NCBI RefSeq assembly: GCF_001263415.1 | Contig: NZ_LGTE01000025.1 | Span: 1 to 40,479 of the forward strand | DNA: 40,479 bases | Direction: 5' to 3' | DNA from: Thermincola ferriacetica | GTDB taxonomy: Bacteria > Bacillota > Thermincolia > Thermincolales > Thermincolaceae | Shown here: in pieces, positions 1 through 7,729 of the stretch | Layout of the letters: the number at the start of each line of letters is the position of its first letter | Position numbering within the stretch: the first letter of the stretch is position 1 | Program-made: the position numbers and the translations under genes | The notes under the pieces: model-generated | What the model was told of the DNA's origin: nothing | Seen by the model: the letters and a program-made list of their open reading frames with translations, nothing else | Database searches by the model: none

Positions 1-4
1 CAAC

Positions 5-150
5 ATGAGCCATCGAGTTCGGGAACACTGCCTGCCTGGCCAGGGTTTGCAGCATAAAGCTCCTTGGTAGCGGAGAACCCCACCCACCCTGCCGTGGTTG
101 AAGGAAGGTGTAGCCTCGGAGCAACGGTTGTTTCACCGGTGCAGCGGCAT
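5..150. repeat. Left arm of a ~145-bp imperfect inverted repeat
   Basis: The reverse complement of 40232-40374 aligns along this segment with scattered substitutions and a few small indels (by eye roughly 80-85% identity). Shared blocks include GAGCCATCGAGTTCGGGAAC, GGCCAGGGTTTGCAGCA, GTAGCGGAGAACCCC and GCCTCGGAGCAACGGTTG. No ORF runs through it. It is probably a dispersed non-coding repeat family. Positions 151-243 contain weaker echoes of the same words (AACGGTTGTTGCAG, GCAGCGGATGTTTTACCG) and otherwise nothing I can name. Confidence 0.8.
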
Positions 151-243
151 CCGCAGAGTAACGGTTGTTGCAGTCCAAGCGGCTAGGGGCAGCGGATGTT
201 TTACCGATACAGTAGACAGTTACCGGACACGGGTTTATCGATT

Positions 244-594
244 TTAGCCGGGCGCTTGGAAAGTGCCTTTTAGGGTGAAGTTGACCCAATCGACAAAAGA
301 AATACCTGATTTCTCGTAAAATTCCACTTCCTTTTCCTTTTGGGCATCATATTCTTTAAAGAAATCTTTGACGGCCCTGCGGACCATTTCATAGGTTTCT
401 TCAGATACCAGCCCTGTTTCCAGCAAAATGACCTTCATGGCATGATTTTCTATTTCGAGGTTTTTCACTCGGCTGAAAAGTTCTATAAACAGCAGGCGGA
501 CATAGTCTTCGCTTATTTTATGGTCAGGGTCTCCTAACATAGCCCATATTTTTTTGTCGGACAGCATTTCCCAAGGTTCCTTGAACTCTGCCAT
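244..594 (-). CDS. Hypothetical protein, 116 aa
   Basis: I do not recognise this family. The ATG at 594 is chosen because an AAAGGAGG ribosome site lies 6 nt upstream; the open frame extends further back but that part is lysine-rich and has no ribosome site. The protein is soluble, charged and probably helical. It opens MAEFKEPWEMLSDKKIWAML and has an acidic-lysine central helix (KDFFKEYDAQKEKEVEFYEK). There is no signal peptide, membrane segment or cysteine cluster. It is transcribed away from the acs genes and stands alone, so context gives no function. Reality of the gene is well supported by its start site. Confidence 0.7.
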   Translation of the reverse strand: MAEFKEPWEMLSDKKIWAMLGDPDHKISEDYVRLLFIELFSRVKNLEIENHAMKVILLETGLVSEETYEMVRRAVKDFFKEYDAQKEKEVEFYEKSGISFVDWVNFTLKGTFQAPG

Positions 595-747
595 GTTTTT
601 CCTCCTTTTGTGCTTTAAAGTAAATGCTAACCTGTTTAGCGATGAATTATACGCCTTACCCGCAAATTTTTGCTTTTTAAAGATTTTCAGGTGATTTATC
701 CGGTAGCTAAGGGTGTTATTAATAAAAGCAACCAAGAAGGTGGAATT

Positions 748-852
748 ATGATGAACCCATGGAAATTATTGTTCGACAGACATCTGATTGATATCGATAA
801 AAGATCTATTTTGCATCGGCGAATGGCCGCCGAATGGCCGGCGAATGGTTAA
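748..852 (+). CDS. Possible small ORF, 34 aa, upstream of acs
   Basis: An ATG at 748 is preceded by AGGTGG with 5-nt spacing and opens 34 codons (MMNPWKLLFDRHLIDIDKRS and onward). Its last third is encoded by the three 11-bp GAATGG repeats of the acs control region, so the C-terminus looks accidental. It could be a gene scrap or a leader peptide. I know no homologue. Only the ribosome site argues for translation. Confidence 0.25.
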   Translation: MMNPWKLLFDRHLIDIDKRSILHRRMAAEWPANG

Positions 853-946
853 AAACTGTCTTAATCTATTGGCACAACCGTTAAAGAGCATATTTCGACC
901 ATTCGCCGGCAAAGTGCTGACTTTAGATTCGCAATTGTTTTACAAT
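816..946 (+). promoter_or_regulatory. acs control region: repeat sites plus sigma-A-like promoter
   Basis: Three tandem 11-bp units with core GCGAATGG or CCGAATGG occupy 816-848. Read on the minus strand they give CCATTCGCCGG-type words. In plus orientation there is ACCGTT at 877 and GACCATTCGCCGG at 897, in register 21 bp apart. A GTGCTGAC block starts 17 bp after the second. The proposed promoter is CTGACT (917-922), an 18-bp spacer and TACAAT (941-946). The same last-repeat/17-bp/GTGCTGAC layout precedes the second synthetase gene, which is the main reason to call this regulatory. The expected leader is about 135 nt. Confidence 0.6.
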
Positions 947-1088
947 TTAGACACCAAGAAAGATATTTGCCGAAATACAGTGAGGGGGGATAGAGGGAGA
1001 TTAGGCTGTTGTACAAGGTACAACCACTTTATTTCTTTATTTGGTTACATAAAATTCAGAATTATAAAAAGATTAAGGAGGTAAGTCA

Positions 1089-3014
1089 ATGGATAACACC
1101 GCTTTAGAAAACCGTGTTTTTAACCCGCCGGCTGAAATTGCCGAGAATGCTAATGCGAAAGCCGATATTTATGAATGGGCGAAAAAAGACCGGCTTGGAT
1201 TCTGGGATGCCCATGCCAAGGAATTGGTTACCTGGTTCCAGCCTTATGATAAGATTCTTGATGACAGTAATCCGCCTTTCTACAAGTGGTTTGTCAACGG
1301 CAAACTGAATGTTTCTTATAACTGTGTGGACCGCCATGCCAAATCAAATCGTCGCAATAAGGCTGCTATTTTATACGAAAGTGAGATTGGCAAAAAGGTA
1401 TGCCTTACTTATGGTATGTTGTATCGTGAAGTAAACAAATTTGCAAATGTATTGGCCGGCCTTGGTGTAAAGAAAGGTGACAGGGTTGCTTTGTACATGC
1501 CTATGATCCCGGAAGCTACCGTTGCTATGTTGGCTTGCGCAAGGATAGGCGCGCCGCATTCGCTGGTGTTTGGTGGTTTCAGCCCGGAATCCCTGCGCGA
1601 CCGGATTAATGACTGCGGGGCGAAAGTACTTATTACTTCCGACGGTAACTTCCGACGCGGTAAGCCTTTCCCGCTGAAAGACAACGCTGACAAGGCCATG
1701 GAAGATACACCTACTATCGAAAAATGTATCGTTGTCAAGAACGCCGAAAACGAAGTCGTTATGAAAGAAGGCCGTGACTTGTGGTATCATGAACTGATGG
1801 CTACCGCTGCCAACTACTATGAACCGGAGGTAATGGATGCTGAAGATATGCTTTTCATCCTTTATACTTCCGGTACAACGGGAAAACCCAAGGGTGTTGT
1901 GCATACCAGCGGCGGCTACCTGGTACAAACCCAGGCTACTCTTAAATACGTCTTTGATATCAAGGAAGACGATGTATACTGGTGTACGGCGGATATCGGT
2001 TGGATTACCGGCCACAGTTATGTAGTCTACGGTCCGCTGGCACTTGGTACAACCGTATTTATGTATGACGGTACTATTGATTATCCTGATAAGGACAGGA
2101 TGTGGGATATGGCCGAAAGATACGGCGTTACCAAGTTTTATACTGCACCCACCGCCATCCGTACCTGGATGAAGTGGGGTACCGAATATGTTAAGAAGCA
2201 TGACCTGTCTGCCATCAAGATTCTGGGTTCCGTTGGCGAGCCTATTAACCCGGAGGCCTGGATGTGGTACCGTGAGAACATTGGCCACGGCGAAGCGCCA
2301 ATTATGGATACCTGGTGGCAGACAGAAACGGGGGCGCACATGGTTACCCCGTTGCCGGGAGTTACTCCGCTGAAGCCGGGCACCGCTACCGTACCGTTCC
2401 CCGGTATCGAAGTTGATATAGTTGACGAAAACAAGAATTCTGTAAATGAGGGCTATCTGGTTGTCAAGTCCCCCTGGCCGTCCATGTTGAGAACTGTTTA
2501 TGGTGATGACAACAGGTATATTGACCAGTACTGGAAGAAGTTTGGTGACTTTTACTTTGCCGGCGACGGCGCCAAGCGGGATGAAATGGGCTATATTTGG
2601 GTAACGGGCCGCGTCGACGACGTCCTTAACGTATCGGGACACCGGCTCGGAACAGCGGAAGTTGAGAGCGCTCTTGTTGAATGCGAAGAAGTAGCGGAAG
2701 CTGCTGTAGTGGGCAAAAAGCACGAGGTTAAAGGCGAGTCTGTATGTGCCTTTGTTATCCTGAAAGACGGTTTCGAAGGGTCTCCGGAACTTATTGAGAA
2801 ACTGAAAAAGCATGTTGGTGTGAAGATCGGTCCTATTGCTAAGCCTGATGACATTATCTTTACTTCCAGCTTGCCGAAGACACGTTCCGGAAAAATTATG
2901 CGCCGCCTCCTGAGGGATATTGCTGAAGGACGGGCTATTGGCGATGTTACTACGCTGGCTGACCCGGGTGCGATGCAGGAAATTGCCGCCAAATATGCCG
3001 GAAAAGAAGACTAA
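1089..3014 (+). CDS. acs: Acetyl-CoA synthetase, AMP-forming (EC 6.2.1.1)
   Basis: This 641-aa cytoplasmic enzyme activates acetate to acetyl-CoA through acetyl-AMP. The ACS N-terminal cap is followed by the AMP-binding domain with the P-loop-like [11 protein letters not shown] (residues 259-269), the TWWQTETG adenine/phosphate motif, the hinge-region [13 protein letters not shown], and the C-terminal PKTRSGK, whose Lys602 is the conserved catalytic, acetylatable lysine. Length matches bacterial Acs (about 650 aa). The start has an AAGGAGG ribosome site 7 nt upstream. It is followed by its own terminator and by a second, shorter synthetase gene. In anaerobes such enzymes serve acetate assimilation or syntrophic acetate metabolism; which applies here is not visible. 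Confident in family, slightly less in strict acetate specificity. Confidence 0.95.
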   Translation: MDNTALENRVFNPPAEIAENANAKADIYEWAKKDRLGFWDAHAKELVTWFQPYDKILDDSNPPFYKWFVNGKLNVSYNCVDRHAKSNRRNKAAILYESEIGKKVCLTYGMLYREVNKFANVLAGLGVKKGDRVALYMPMIPEATVAMLACARIGAPHSLVFGGFSPESLRDRINDCGAKVLITSDGNFRRGKPFPLKDNADKAMEDTPTIEKCIVVKNAENEVVMKEGRDLWYHELMATAANYYEPEVMDAEDMLFILYTSGTTGKPKGVVHTSGGYLVQTQATLKYVFDIKEDDVYWCTADIGWITGHSYVVYGPLALGTTVFMYDGTIDYPDKDRMWDMAERYGVTKFYTAPTAIRTWMKWGTEYVKKHDLSAIKILGSVGEPINPEAWMWYRENIGHGEAPIMDTWWQTETGAHMVTPLPGVTPLKPGTATVPFPGIEVDIVDENKNSVNEGYLVVKSPWPSMLRTVYGDDNRYIDQYWKKFGDFYFAGDGAKRDEMGYIWVTGRVDDVLNVSGHRLGTAEVESALVECEEVAEAAVVGKKHEVKGESVCAFVILKDGFEGSPELIEKLKKHVGVKIGPIAKPDDIIFTSSLPKTRSGKIMRRLLRDIAEGRAIGDVTTLADPGAMQEIAAKYAGKED

Positions 3015-3073
3015 TAGGTTACCCGACCGGTGAAAAATTGGTTGCAATAAACTAAAGACTTCCCTCAATGCTT

Positions 3074-3118
3074 GGGAACGAAATTTATCTAATCAGGAAT
3101 TTCGTTCCCCCTTTTTTC
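3074..3118 (+). terminator. Rho-independent terminator after acs
   Basis: A perfect 12-bp stem (GGGAACGAAATT at 3074-3085 with AATTTCGTTCCC at 3098-3109) and 12-nt loop is followed by CC and a run of six T. Confidence 0.9.
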
Positions 3119-3195
3119 TTTCGCCAGAATTTGCCAACTTATTAGGCAGACTGACTTTAGACTGGATATTGGCAGTATCAGATAGGATTTGTCAG

Positions 3196-3225
3196 TAGAC
3201 AAAGGATATACTTCTGAGGTATAAT
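3196..3225 (+). promoter_or_regulatory. Orphan sigma-A-like promoter in the acs-acsA gap
   Basis: TAGACA (3196-3201), an 18-bp spacer and a perfect TATAAT (3220-3225) sit in the 600-bp gap between the synthetase genes. No ORF follows before the repeat array at 3341, so this would be a distal second promoter for the downstream gene or the start of a non-coding transcript. The rest of 3119-3195 and 3226-3297 shows nothing recognisable. Confidence 0.35.
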
Positions 3226-3340
3226 TAAACACATCTACAATGAAGTTTACATAAAAATTTCTGTTTCATTTTTTGAGACAACCGTTTGCTGTGAATGCAG
3301 ACCATTTAAGCCAACCAATTTTCCAACCGGGATAAACTTA

Positions 3341-3463
3341 TTGACCGTTCGTCGCCAAATTTTGACCATTCGGGGATAAAAATTGACCGTTGGCCTGCTG
3401 AATATGACCGTTCACCGGAAAGGTGCTGACTTTTTTGGACACTTGTTTTAAAATTAAGACAAG
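3341..3463 (+). promoter_or_regulatory. acsA control region: four 21-bp-phased repeats, promoter, palindrome
   Basis: TTGACC or ATGACC plus GTT/ATT starts at 3341, 3362, 3383 and 3404, exactly 21 bp apart, i.e. two helical turns. Degenerate copies (ACCGTTT at 3281, ACCATTT at 3301) may extend the array upstream. The last copy is followed, after 17 bp, by GTGCTGAC. The proposed promoter is CTGACT (3426-3431), a 17-bp spacer and TAAAAT (3449-3454). An imperfect palindrome with outer arms CTTGT and ACAAG covers 3442-3463 over the -10. The leader of about 170 nt contains a small hairpin (GTAAAAAA/TTTTTTAC, 3543-3566). The picture is of several activator subunits binding one DNA face; the protein is unknown. 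Confidence 0.65.
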
Positions 3464-3633
3464 TAGGAAGGTTGCGAAAACGTAATATTCAAGATTTGAG
3501 GTGATGTCTATAGGGGAATAGATGGGGTAGAACCCTGCGCCTGTAAAAAAGACCATTATTTTTTACCCACTGATAATTTTCAGAAAAGTCTAATTTGTTC
3601 GTTAGTTTGTGAGATATGGGGGAGGTTATTTTA

Positions 3634-5355
3634 ATGGAGAATTTGGAAGTTTTGGCGCCATCGCCGGGAAAACACAACATGGAGAACTATGAAGAAACCT
3701 GTAAGAACTTTAAGTGGGAAGATATAGAGAAGGTATTCAGTTGGTCTACCACCGGTAAAGTTAATTTGGCGTACGAGGCTGTAGACAGAATGGTAGATGA
3801 AAAAGGCAAAGGTGATATGGTTGCCTTATATTATTGCGACAGTAAAACCGAAGAAAAATACACCTTTGCTGATATGAAGGCTTACTCCAATAAATTTGCC
3901 AATGTCTTACGGAAGTATGGTATCGGGAAAGGCGACAGAGTATTTATCTTCATGCCGCGCAGCCCGAAATTGTACTTCAGCTTCTTGGGTATCGTTAAGG
4001 TTGGAGCTATTGCCGGTCCGTTGTTCGAAGCATTCATGGAAGCTGCATTAAAAGACCGGCTGTCCGACAGTGAAGCTGTTGCCATAGTAACTACTCCCGA
4101 ATTAAAAGGCCGCATTTTGAAAGATGAGCTGCCCAACTTGAAGCACATTTTCGTTGTAGGCGCTAATGGCGACCTCGGCGAGCGGGAAATTGACTGGGAT
4201 GCTGAAATGGCGCAGGCATCCGATGAAGCAGAAATAGAATGGGTTGAGCGTGAAACCCCGTTATTCCTCTTGTATACTTCCGGTTCCACCGGTAAGCCCA
4301 AGGGTATTATCCACGTACATAATGACATGCTTGGATATTACACTACAGGTAAGTATGTGGGCGATCTCCAAGAAGGAGATATGTACTGGTGTACAGCAGA
4401 CCCGGGTTGGGTAACCGGTGTTGTTTACGGCATGCTTGCTCCGTGGCTTAACGGATGCTCTACTATCCTTAGGGGCGGACGTTTCAATGCTGATGAATGG
4501 TATCAAACCCTGGAAAAATATAAAGTAACTGTTTGGTACAGCGCTCCGACTGCCTTCCGGCTGTTAATGGCTGAAGGTGAAGAAAAGATTAAGCAATACG
4601 ACTTGTCCAGTCTGCGTCACATTATGTCTGTAGGCGAACCGCTGAACCCGGAAGTTATCCGCTGGTTTATGAAAACCTTGAATGTTCGTGTACACGATAC
4701 TTGGTTTATGACTGAAACGGGTATGCAAATGATTTGCAACTATCCCTGCATGGAAATTAAACTTGGTTCCATGGGTAAACCGGTTCCCGGTGTTGAGGCA
4801 GCTATCGTGGATGACAATGGCAATGTTCTGCCGCCGCTGCAGATGGGTAACCTGGCCATTAAGAAAGGCTGGCCTGCCCAGATGCGTGCTGTATGGAAGA
4901 ATCCTGAAAAATTTAACGAATATTTCAAGCATGACCCCTGGTATATTTCCGGTGACTCCGCATACATGGATGAAGACGGCTATTTCTTCTTCCAGGGACG
5001 TGTTGATGATGTTATCAACACTGCCGGTGAGCGGGTAGGTCCCTTCGAGGTAGAGTCCAAACTCATTGAGCACCCGGCTATTGCCGAAGCCGGTGTAATT
5101 GGTAAACCGGACCCCATTCGTGGCGAAATTATCAAGGCCTTTATCGCATTAAATGAAGGTTATGAATGGACGGAGGAATTGGCTAAGGAAGTAAGAGACT
5201 TTGTTAAGAAGGGATTAGCTGCTCATGCCGCACCGCGTGAATTCGAAGTTAAGGATAAACTGCCGAAAACACGTTCCGGCAAGATTATGCGCCGGGTGCT
5301 GAAGGCTTGGGAGTTAGGTCTACCTGTAGGCGACCTCTCCACTATGGAAGACTAA
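3634..5355 (+). CDS. acsA: Acetyl-CoA synthetase, AcsA type (AMP-forming acyl-CoA synthetase)
   Basis: This 573-aa protein closely resembles Bacillus subtilis AcsA (572 aa) along its whole length as I remember it, down to the C-terminal GDLSTMED. It carries YTSGSTGKPKG from residue 214, DTWFMTETG, GRVDDVINTAGERVG and PKTRSGK with catalytic Lys550. The start at 3634 is preferred over an in-frame ATG at 3616, because GGGGGAGG lies between them with correct spacing for 3634. It lacks the long N-terminal cap of the neighbouring 641-aa enzyme, so the two are distinct paralogues with overlapping chemistry, possibly differing in affinity or in acyl chain preference. Shared upstream repeats suggest co-regulation. 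Confidence 0.92.
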   Translation: MENLEVLAPSPGKHNMENYEETCKNFKWEDIEKVFSWSTTGKVNLAYEAVDRMVDEKGKGDMVALYYCDSKTEEKYTFADMKAYSNKFANVLRKYGIGKGDRVFIFMPRSPKLYFSFLGIVKVGAIAGPLFEAFMEAALKDRLSDSEAVAIVTTPELKGRILKDELPNLKHIFVVGANGDLGEREIDWDAEMAQASDEAEIEWVERETPLFLLYTSGSTGKPKGIIHVHNDMLGYYTTGKYVGDLQEGDMYWCTADPGWVTGVVYGMLAPWLNGCSTILRGGRFNADEWYQTLEKYKVTVWYSAPTAFRLLMAEGEEKIKQYDLSSLRHIMSVGEPLNPEVIRWFMKTLNVRVHDTWFMTETGMQMICNYPCMEIKLGSMGKPVPGVEAAIVDDNGNVLPPLQMGNLAIKKGWPAQMRAVWKNPEKFNEYFKHDPWYISGDSAYMDEDGYFFFQGRVDDVINTAGERVGPFEVESKLIEHPAIAEAGVIGKPDPIRGEIIKAFIALNEGYEWTEELAKEVRDFVKKGLAAHAAPREFEVKDKLPKTRSGKIMRRVLKAWELGLPVGDLSTMED

Positions 5356-5368
5356 TCACGTTAACCAC

Positions 5369-5407
5369 AAACCCCGATACGATGCCCTGTGTCGGGGTTT
5401 TCCTTTT
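5369..5407 (+). terminator. Terminator after acsA
   Basis: The stem AACCCCGATAC / GTGTCGGGGTT with a short loop is followed by TTCCTTTTT. It lies 14 nt past the acsA stop. Confidence 0.85.
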
Positions 5408-5444
5408 TATCACACTCCCTCCAATGTTAAAAAGCTCTTTAGAG

Positions 5445-5512
5445 CCCGGATTTTGTTTTGATTCCGGGTTTTCGTTTTGATGCCCCGGTTTGTGCTTTAG
5501 TGCCGGGGTTTT
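5445..5512 (+). terminator. Two further tandem terminator-like hairpins
   Basis: Stem 1 is CCCGGA (5445-5450) with TCCGGG (5463-5468), followed by TTTTCGTTTT. Stem 2 is CCCCGG (5483-5488) with CCGGGG (5503-5508), followed by TTTT. Both loops are T-rich. With the hairpin at 5369 they make three in a row between acsA and the transglycosylase gene. The stems are short, so efficiency of each is uncertain. Confidence 0.5.
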
Positions 5513-5629
5513 ACATATTGTACCGGAAGGATTTCCGTAAGAACCGGCGAATTGGAAGTTATACGGGCTAATGGAATTTACACGGGCTTAAATTTACCGG
5601 CTCTTTCTTTATATGAAAGGGTGAGGGTA

Positions 5630-6571
5630 TTGAAAATTAACTGGAAACATAAACTGATGTGGTTTTTAGATGTCAGAACAGTGTGGCTGCTGCTGCTTCT
5701 GTGTTTTTTTATGATGATTTACTATGAACCTTTTGGCAATAAGGTTATAACCTTCTTGGCCGGGGTTGAACCGCCTTTTTCGGAACTGCCGCCAAAGGCC
5801 AAGTTTGATGAAAAGACAACTATTGTTTACAAAAGGGAAAAATTAACGGTGGTACGGACTAATTTAAAAAACTCAGTGCTGTTGATCAAAAAAAGCCTGG
5901 GTTTTGGCGATGTGGCGGAAGGAAAACTGGTCAGTGCAGTGGATAGTATGCCGGTCTCCAGGAAAATTGAAGGCGATTTTTTGCGTGGGCAACCTGATAC
6001 CCGGCATGTAGAAGATACTTGGGATATTCTCAAAGACAATCTGATTGATGCAGGTAAAGCCTTTGGAGAGGCGTTGATGGTGAGGATAGTGACCATTGAT
6101 AATAAACCCATGATTGTTGAAAACGACAGAATTGTTCCTTATGACCGGACTGACCGGATCCTGCGTTGGGCCGATGAGATAGAAAAGGCTTCCAGGAAAT
6201 ACGGAGTAGCCCCTGAAATAATTGCAGCCGTAATGGAGCAGGAGTCAGGAGGTGACCCCCAGGCAGTAAGCCATGCCGGCGCAATAGGGCTGATGCAGTT
6301 AATGCCCTCCACTGCCCGCTGGTTAGGTGTGAATCCTTACAATGCGAAGGAGAATATAGACGGCGGAACCAGGTATCTGGCCCGTCTGTTGGCCCAGTTC
6401 GGCAACCTGGAGCAGGCGCTGGCTGCTTATAATGCGGGACCCGGTAACGTTATCAACGGCAACTATCTTTATATATCTGAAACACAGAACTATGTCCGCA
6501 ACGTACCCCGGTTAATACTTAAGTACAAGCAAAAATTCAGCACAATGGAGGTCAACGCGCAAAAACAGTAG
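5630..6571 (+). CDS. Membrane-anchored lytic transglycosylase (SLT domain)
   Basis: It is predicted to cleave peptidoglycan glycan strands at the outer face of the membrane. A signal anchor lies at about residues 18-32 (WLLLLLCFFMMIYY), then a spacer of unknown fold, then the SLT domain from about residue 180. Visible motifs are EQESGG with catalytic Glu205, GAIGLMQLMPSTA and AAYNAGPGNV. I place the start at TTG 5630, behind AAGGGTGAGG, giving 313 aa; the frame is open back to a TTG at 5552, but that has no ribosome site. The spacer between anchor and SLT is unusually long. It is convergent with the DUF881 operon. A role in cell-wall remodelling or sporulation is inference. Confidence 0.85.
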   Translation: MKINWKHKLMWFLDVRTVWLLLLLCFFMMIYYEPFGNKVITFLAGVEPPFSELPPKAKFDEKTTIVYKREKLTVVRTNLKNSVLLIKKSLGFGDVAEGKLVSAVDSMPVSRKIEGDFLRGQPDTRHVEDTWDILKDNLIDAGKAFGEALMVRIVTIDNKPMIVENDRIVPYDRTDRILRWADEIEKASRKYGVAPEIIAAVMEQESGGDPQAVSHAGAIGLMQLMPSTARWLGVNPYNAKENIDGGTRYLARLLAQFGNLEQALAAYNAGPGNVINGNYLYISETQNYVRNVPRLILKYKQKFSTMEVNAQKQ

Positions 6572-6643
6572 AGGGACTACCTTAAATGAATTGCGCTCTG
6601 TATCGAAACATGGGGTGCAGTTCATTATGAGGCAGTCCCTCAT
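6569..6643. terminator. Long stem-loop between convergent genes
   Basis: A roughly 24-bp imperfect stem begins GAGGGACTACCT and closes AGGCAGTCCCTC, with AATGAATTGC pairing to GCAGTTCATT inside, around a 22-nt loop. It overlaps the stop of the transglycosylase gene and ends 10 bp before the stop of the convergent DUF881 gene. No T-run follows, so it may be a bidirectional transcript end or a repeat element. Confidence 0.5.
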
Positions 6644-6653
6644 AGTTTGAAAG

Positions 6654-7343
6654 TCACTCTTTTACGGGTTTTGCATATTTGAAGTTAATAGGTTTGGCGG
6701 CTGGCAGTTCCATCCTTTCCACCTGTTTTATTTCCAGGGGGATTTTATAGAAGTTGCGCAGGTTTTCTACAATCCCCTGGGGAATGGAAATGCCGTTGTT
6801 CAGGGTGCTTGGTTCGCCGATAGCGGATACCTCATAAGGATAAGTGATCTTTGTTCCGTTGACCAGGATGCCGGAAAATTCATCGGCCGGTAAAATGGAT
6901 GTATGATTGGTGACCCTGATGCCGTTTACAGCCACAGCCTCGGCTCCGGCATTCCAGAGTTCGTTGATTATATCAATCATGTTTTGGTAGAAAAAGGCGT
7001 CCGAGTTATTTTCGGGAATTATCAATATTATACCGGGCCCTTCTACGGGGGAAAGACCATTGGCTATATTTAATTTGTCAATTTCTATCTGCATGGTTTC
7101 AGCCAGGGTTTTTTCCTCAGAAACACTGGATTCCAGTCTCTTTTGCTGGGTTCTCAAATCCCAAACTTCCCTGATCAGTTGATAGTGTTTCTGGTTTAAG
7201 TTTTTTGCCATGGCAGTTAGAGTTTCGGTACTCTGGGAACTTAAGTCGTTAAGTAATGCTTGCTGAGTGCGAAACTGGAACGAGAGAAGGATACCGAGCA
7301 ATACAAAGGTAAAGGTCAAGGCAAACTGCCATTTTCTAAACAT
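6654..7343 (-). CDS. DUF881 family protein (YlxW/YlxX-like)
   Basis: A 229-aa protein with one N-terminal membrane segment (about residues 7-25), a coiled-coil stretch (about 30-85) and the DUF881 globular domain, recognisable by GPGIILIIPENN, WNAGAEAVAVNGIRVT and the closing YPYEVSAIGEP region. Function of the family is unknown. In Bacillus subtilis two DUF881 genes (ylxW, ylxX) lie with sbp in the division cluster upstream of ftsA. Here it is the last gene of a DUF881-sbp-DUF881 operon, two bases after sbp. The two DUF881 copies differ strongly, so this is an old duplication. Confidence 0.85.
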   Translation of the reverse strand: MFRKWQFALTFTFVLLGILLSFQFRTQQALLNDLSSQSTETLTAMAKNLNQKHYQLIREVWDLRTQQKRLESSVSEEKTLAETMQIEIDKLNIANGLSPVEGPGIILIIPENNSDAFFYQNMIDIINELWNAGAEAVAVNGIRVTNHTSILPADEFSGILVNGTKITYPYEVSAIGEPSTLNNGISIPQGIVENLRNFYKIPLEIKQVERMELPAAKPINFKYAKPVKE

Positions 7344-7345
7344 AG

Positions 7346-7729
7346 TTACACCTCTTTGGAAAAGGGCTTGGAGCGCTGCCTTTTCTGGCTTTTCAGTCTG
7401 GCAATAATTAACCTCCGTGTAATGGCCAGGTTTTGAAATATGCGGATGCCAAAAACAAATATGGCTACATAGTACAGGTTTACTCCGATATAATCACCGA
7501 AAAACACTAAAGCCGCTGAAGCCAGGCCATTGATGAAAAAGCCGGAAATTAATATGACGCCGTCAAATTTATCTTCCAGTACCCCCCTGATACCACCCAG
7601 GGTGGAATCCAGGGAAGCCAGAATGCCGATGGAAAGATAGGTGGCATAAGCAGGTGGAACGGTGAAAGTAAAAAACTGTCCGATTATAAGTCCACCAATA
7701 AGTCCTAAAATGGATATCAATGCCCACAT
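7346..7729 (-). CDS. sbp: Small basic membrane protein Sbp (DUF1290)
   Basis: A 127-aa protein with about four hydrophobic segments, a short lumenal/cytoplasmic loop carrying LGGIRGVLEDKFD, and a very basic C-terminus (RRLIIARLKSQKRQRSKPF). These match the small basic protein Sbp encoded next to ftsA in bacilli. Its biochemical role is unknown. Its ATG overlaps the preceding stop (TAATG), indicating translational coupling within the DUF881 operon. Confidence 0.85.
   Translation of the reverse strand: MWALISILGLIGGLIIGQFFTFTVPPAYATYLSIGILASLDSTLGGIRGVLEDKFDGVILISGFFINGLASAALVFFGDYIGVNLYYVAIFVFGIRIFQNLAITRRLIIARLKSQKRQRSKPFSKEV

Noticed and set aside
870-890. Possible sigma-54 promoter, TTGGCAC near 869-875
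   Set aside because: The -24-like TGGCAC is present, but the required GC of the -12 element is missing at the right distance, and a better sigma-A promoter lies just downstream.
1371-3068. Long minus-strand open frame (565 codons) over acs
   Set aside because: It is the antisense shadow of a clear acetyl-CoA synthetase gene; no domain motifs, no ribosome site.
3341-3424. CRISPR-like array of 21-bp units
   Set aside because: Only about 9 bp are conserved per unit, with no true repeat-spacer structure, and it abuts a promoter; regulatory sites fit better.
3338-3556. Minus-strand frame with repeated NGQ peptides upstream of acsA
   Set aside because: The peptide periodicity is produced by the 21-bp DNA repeats; the sequence is better explained as regulatory DNA.
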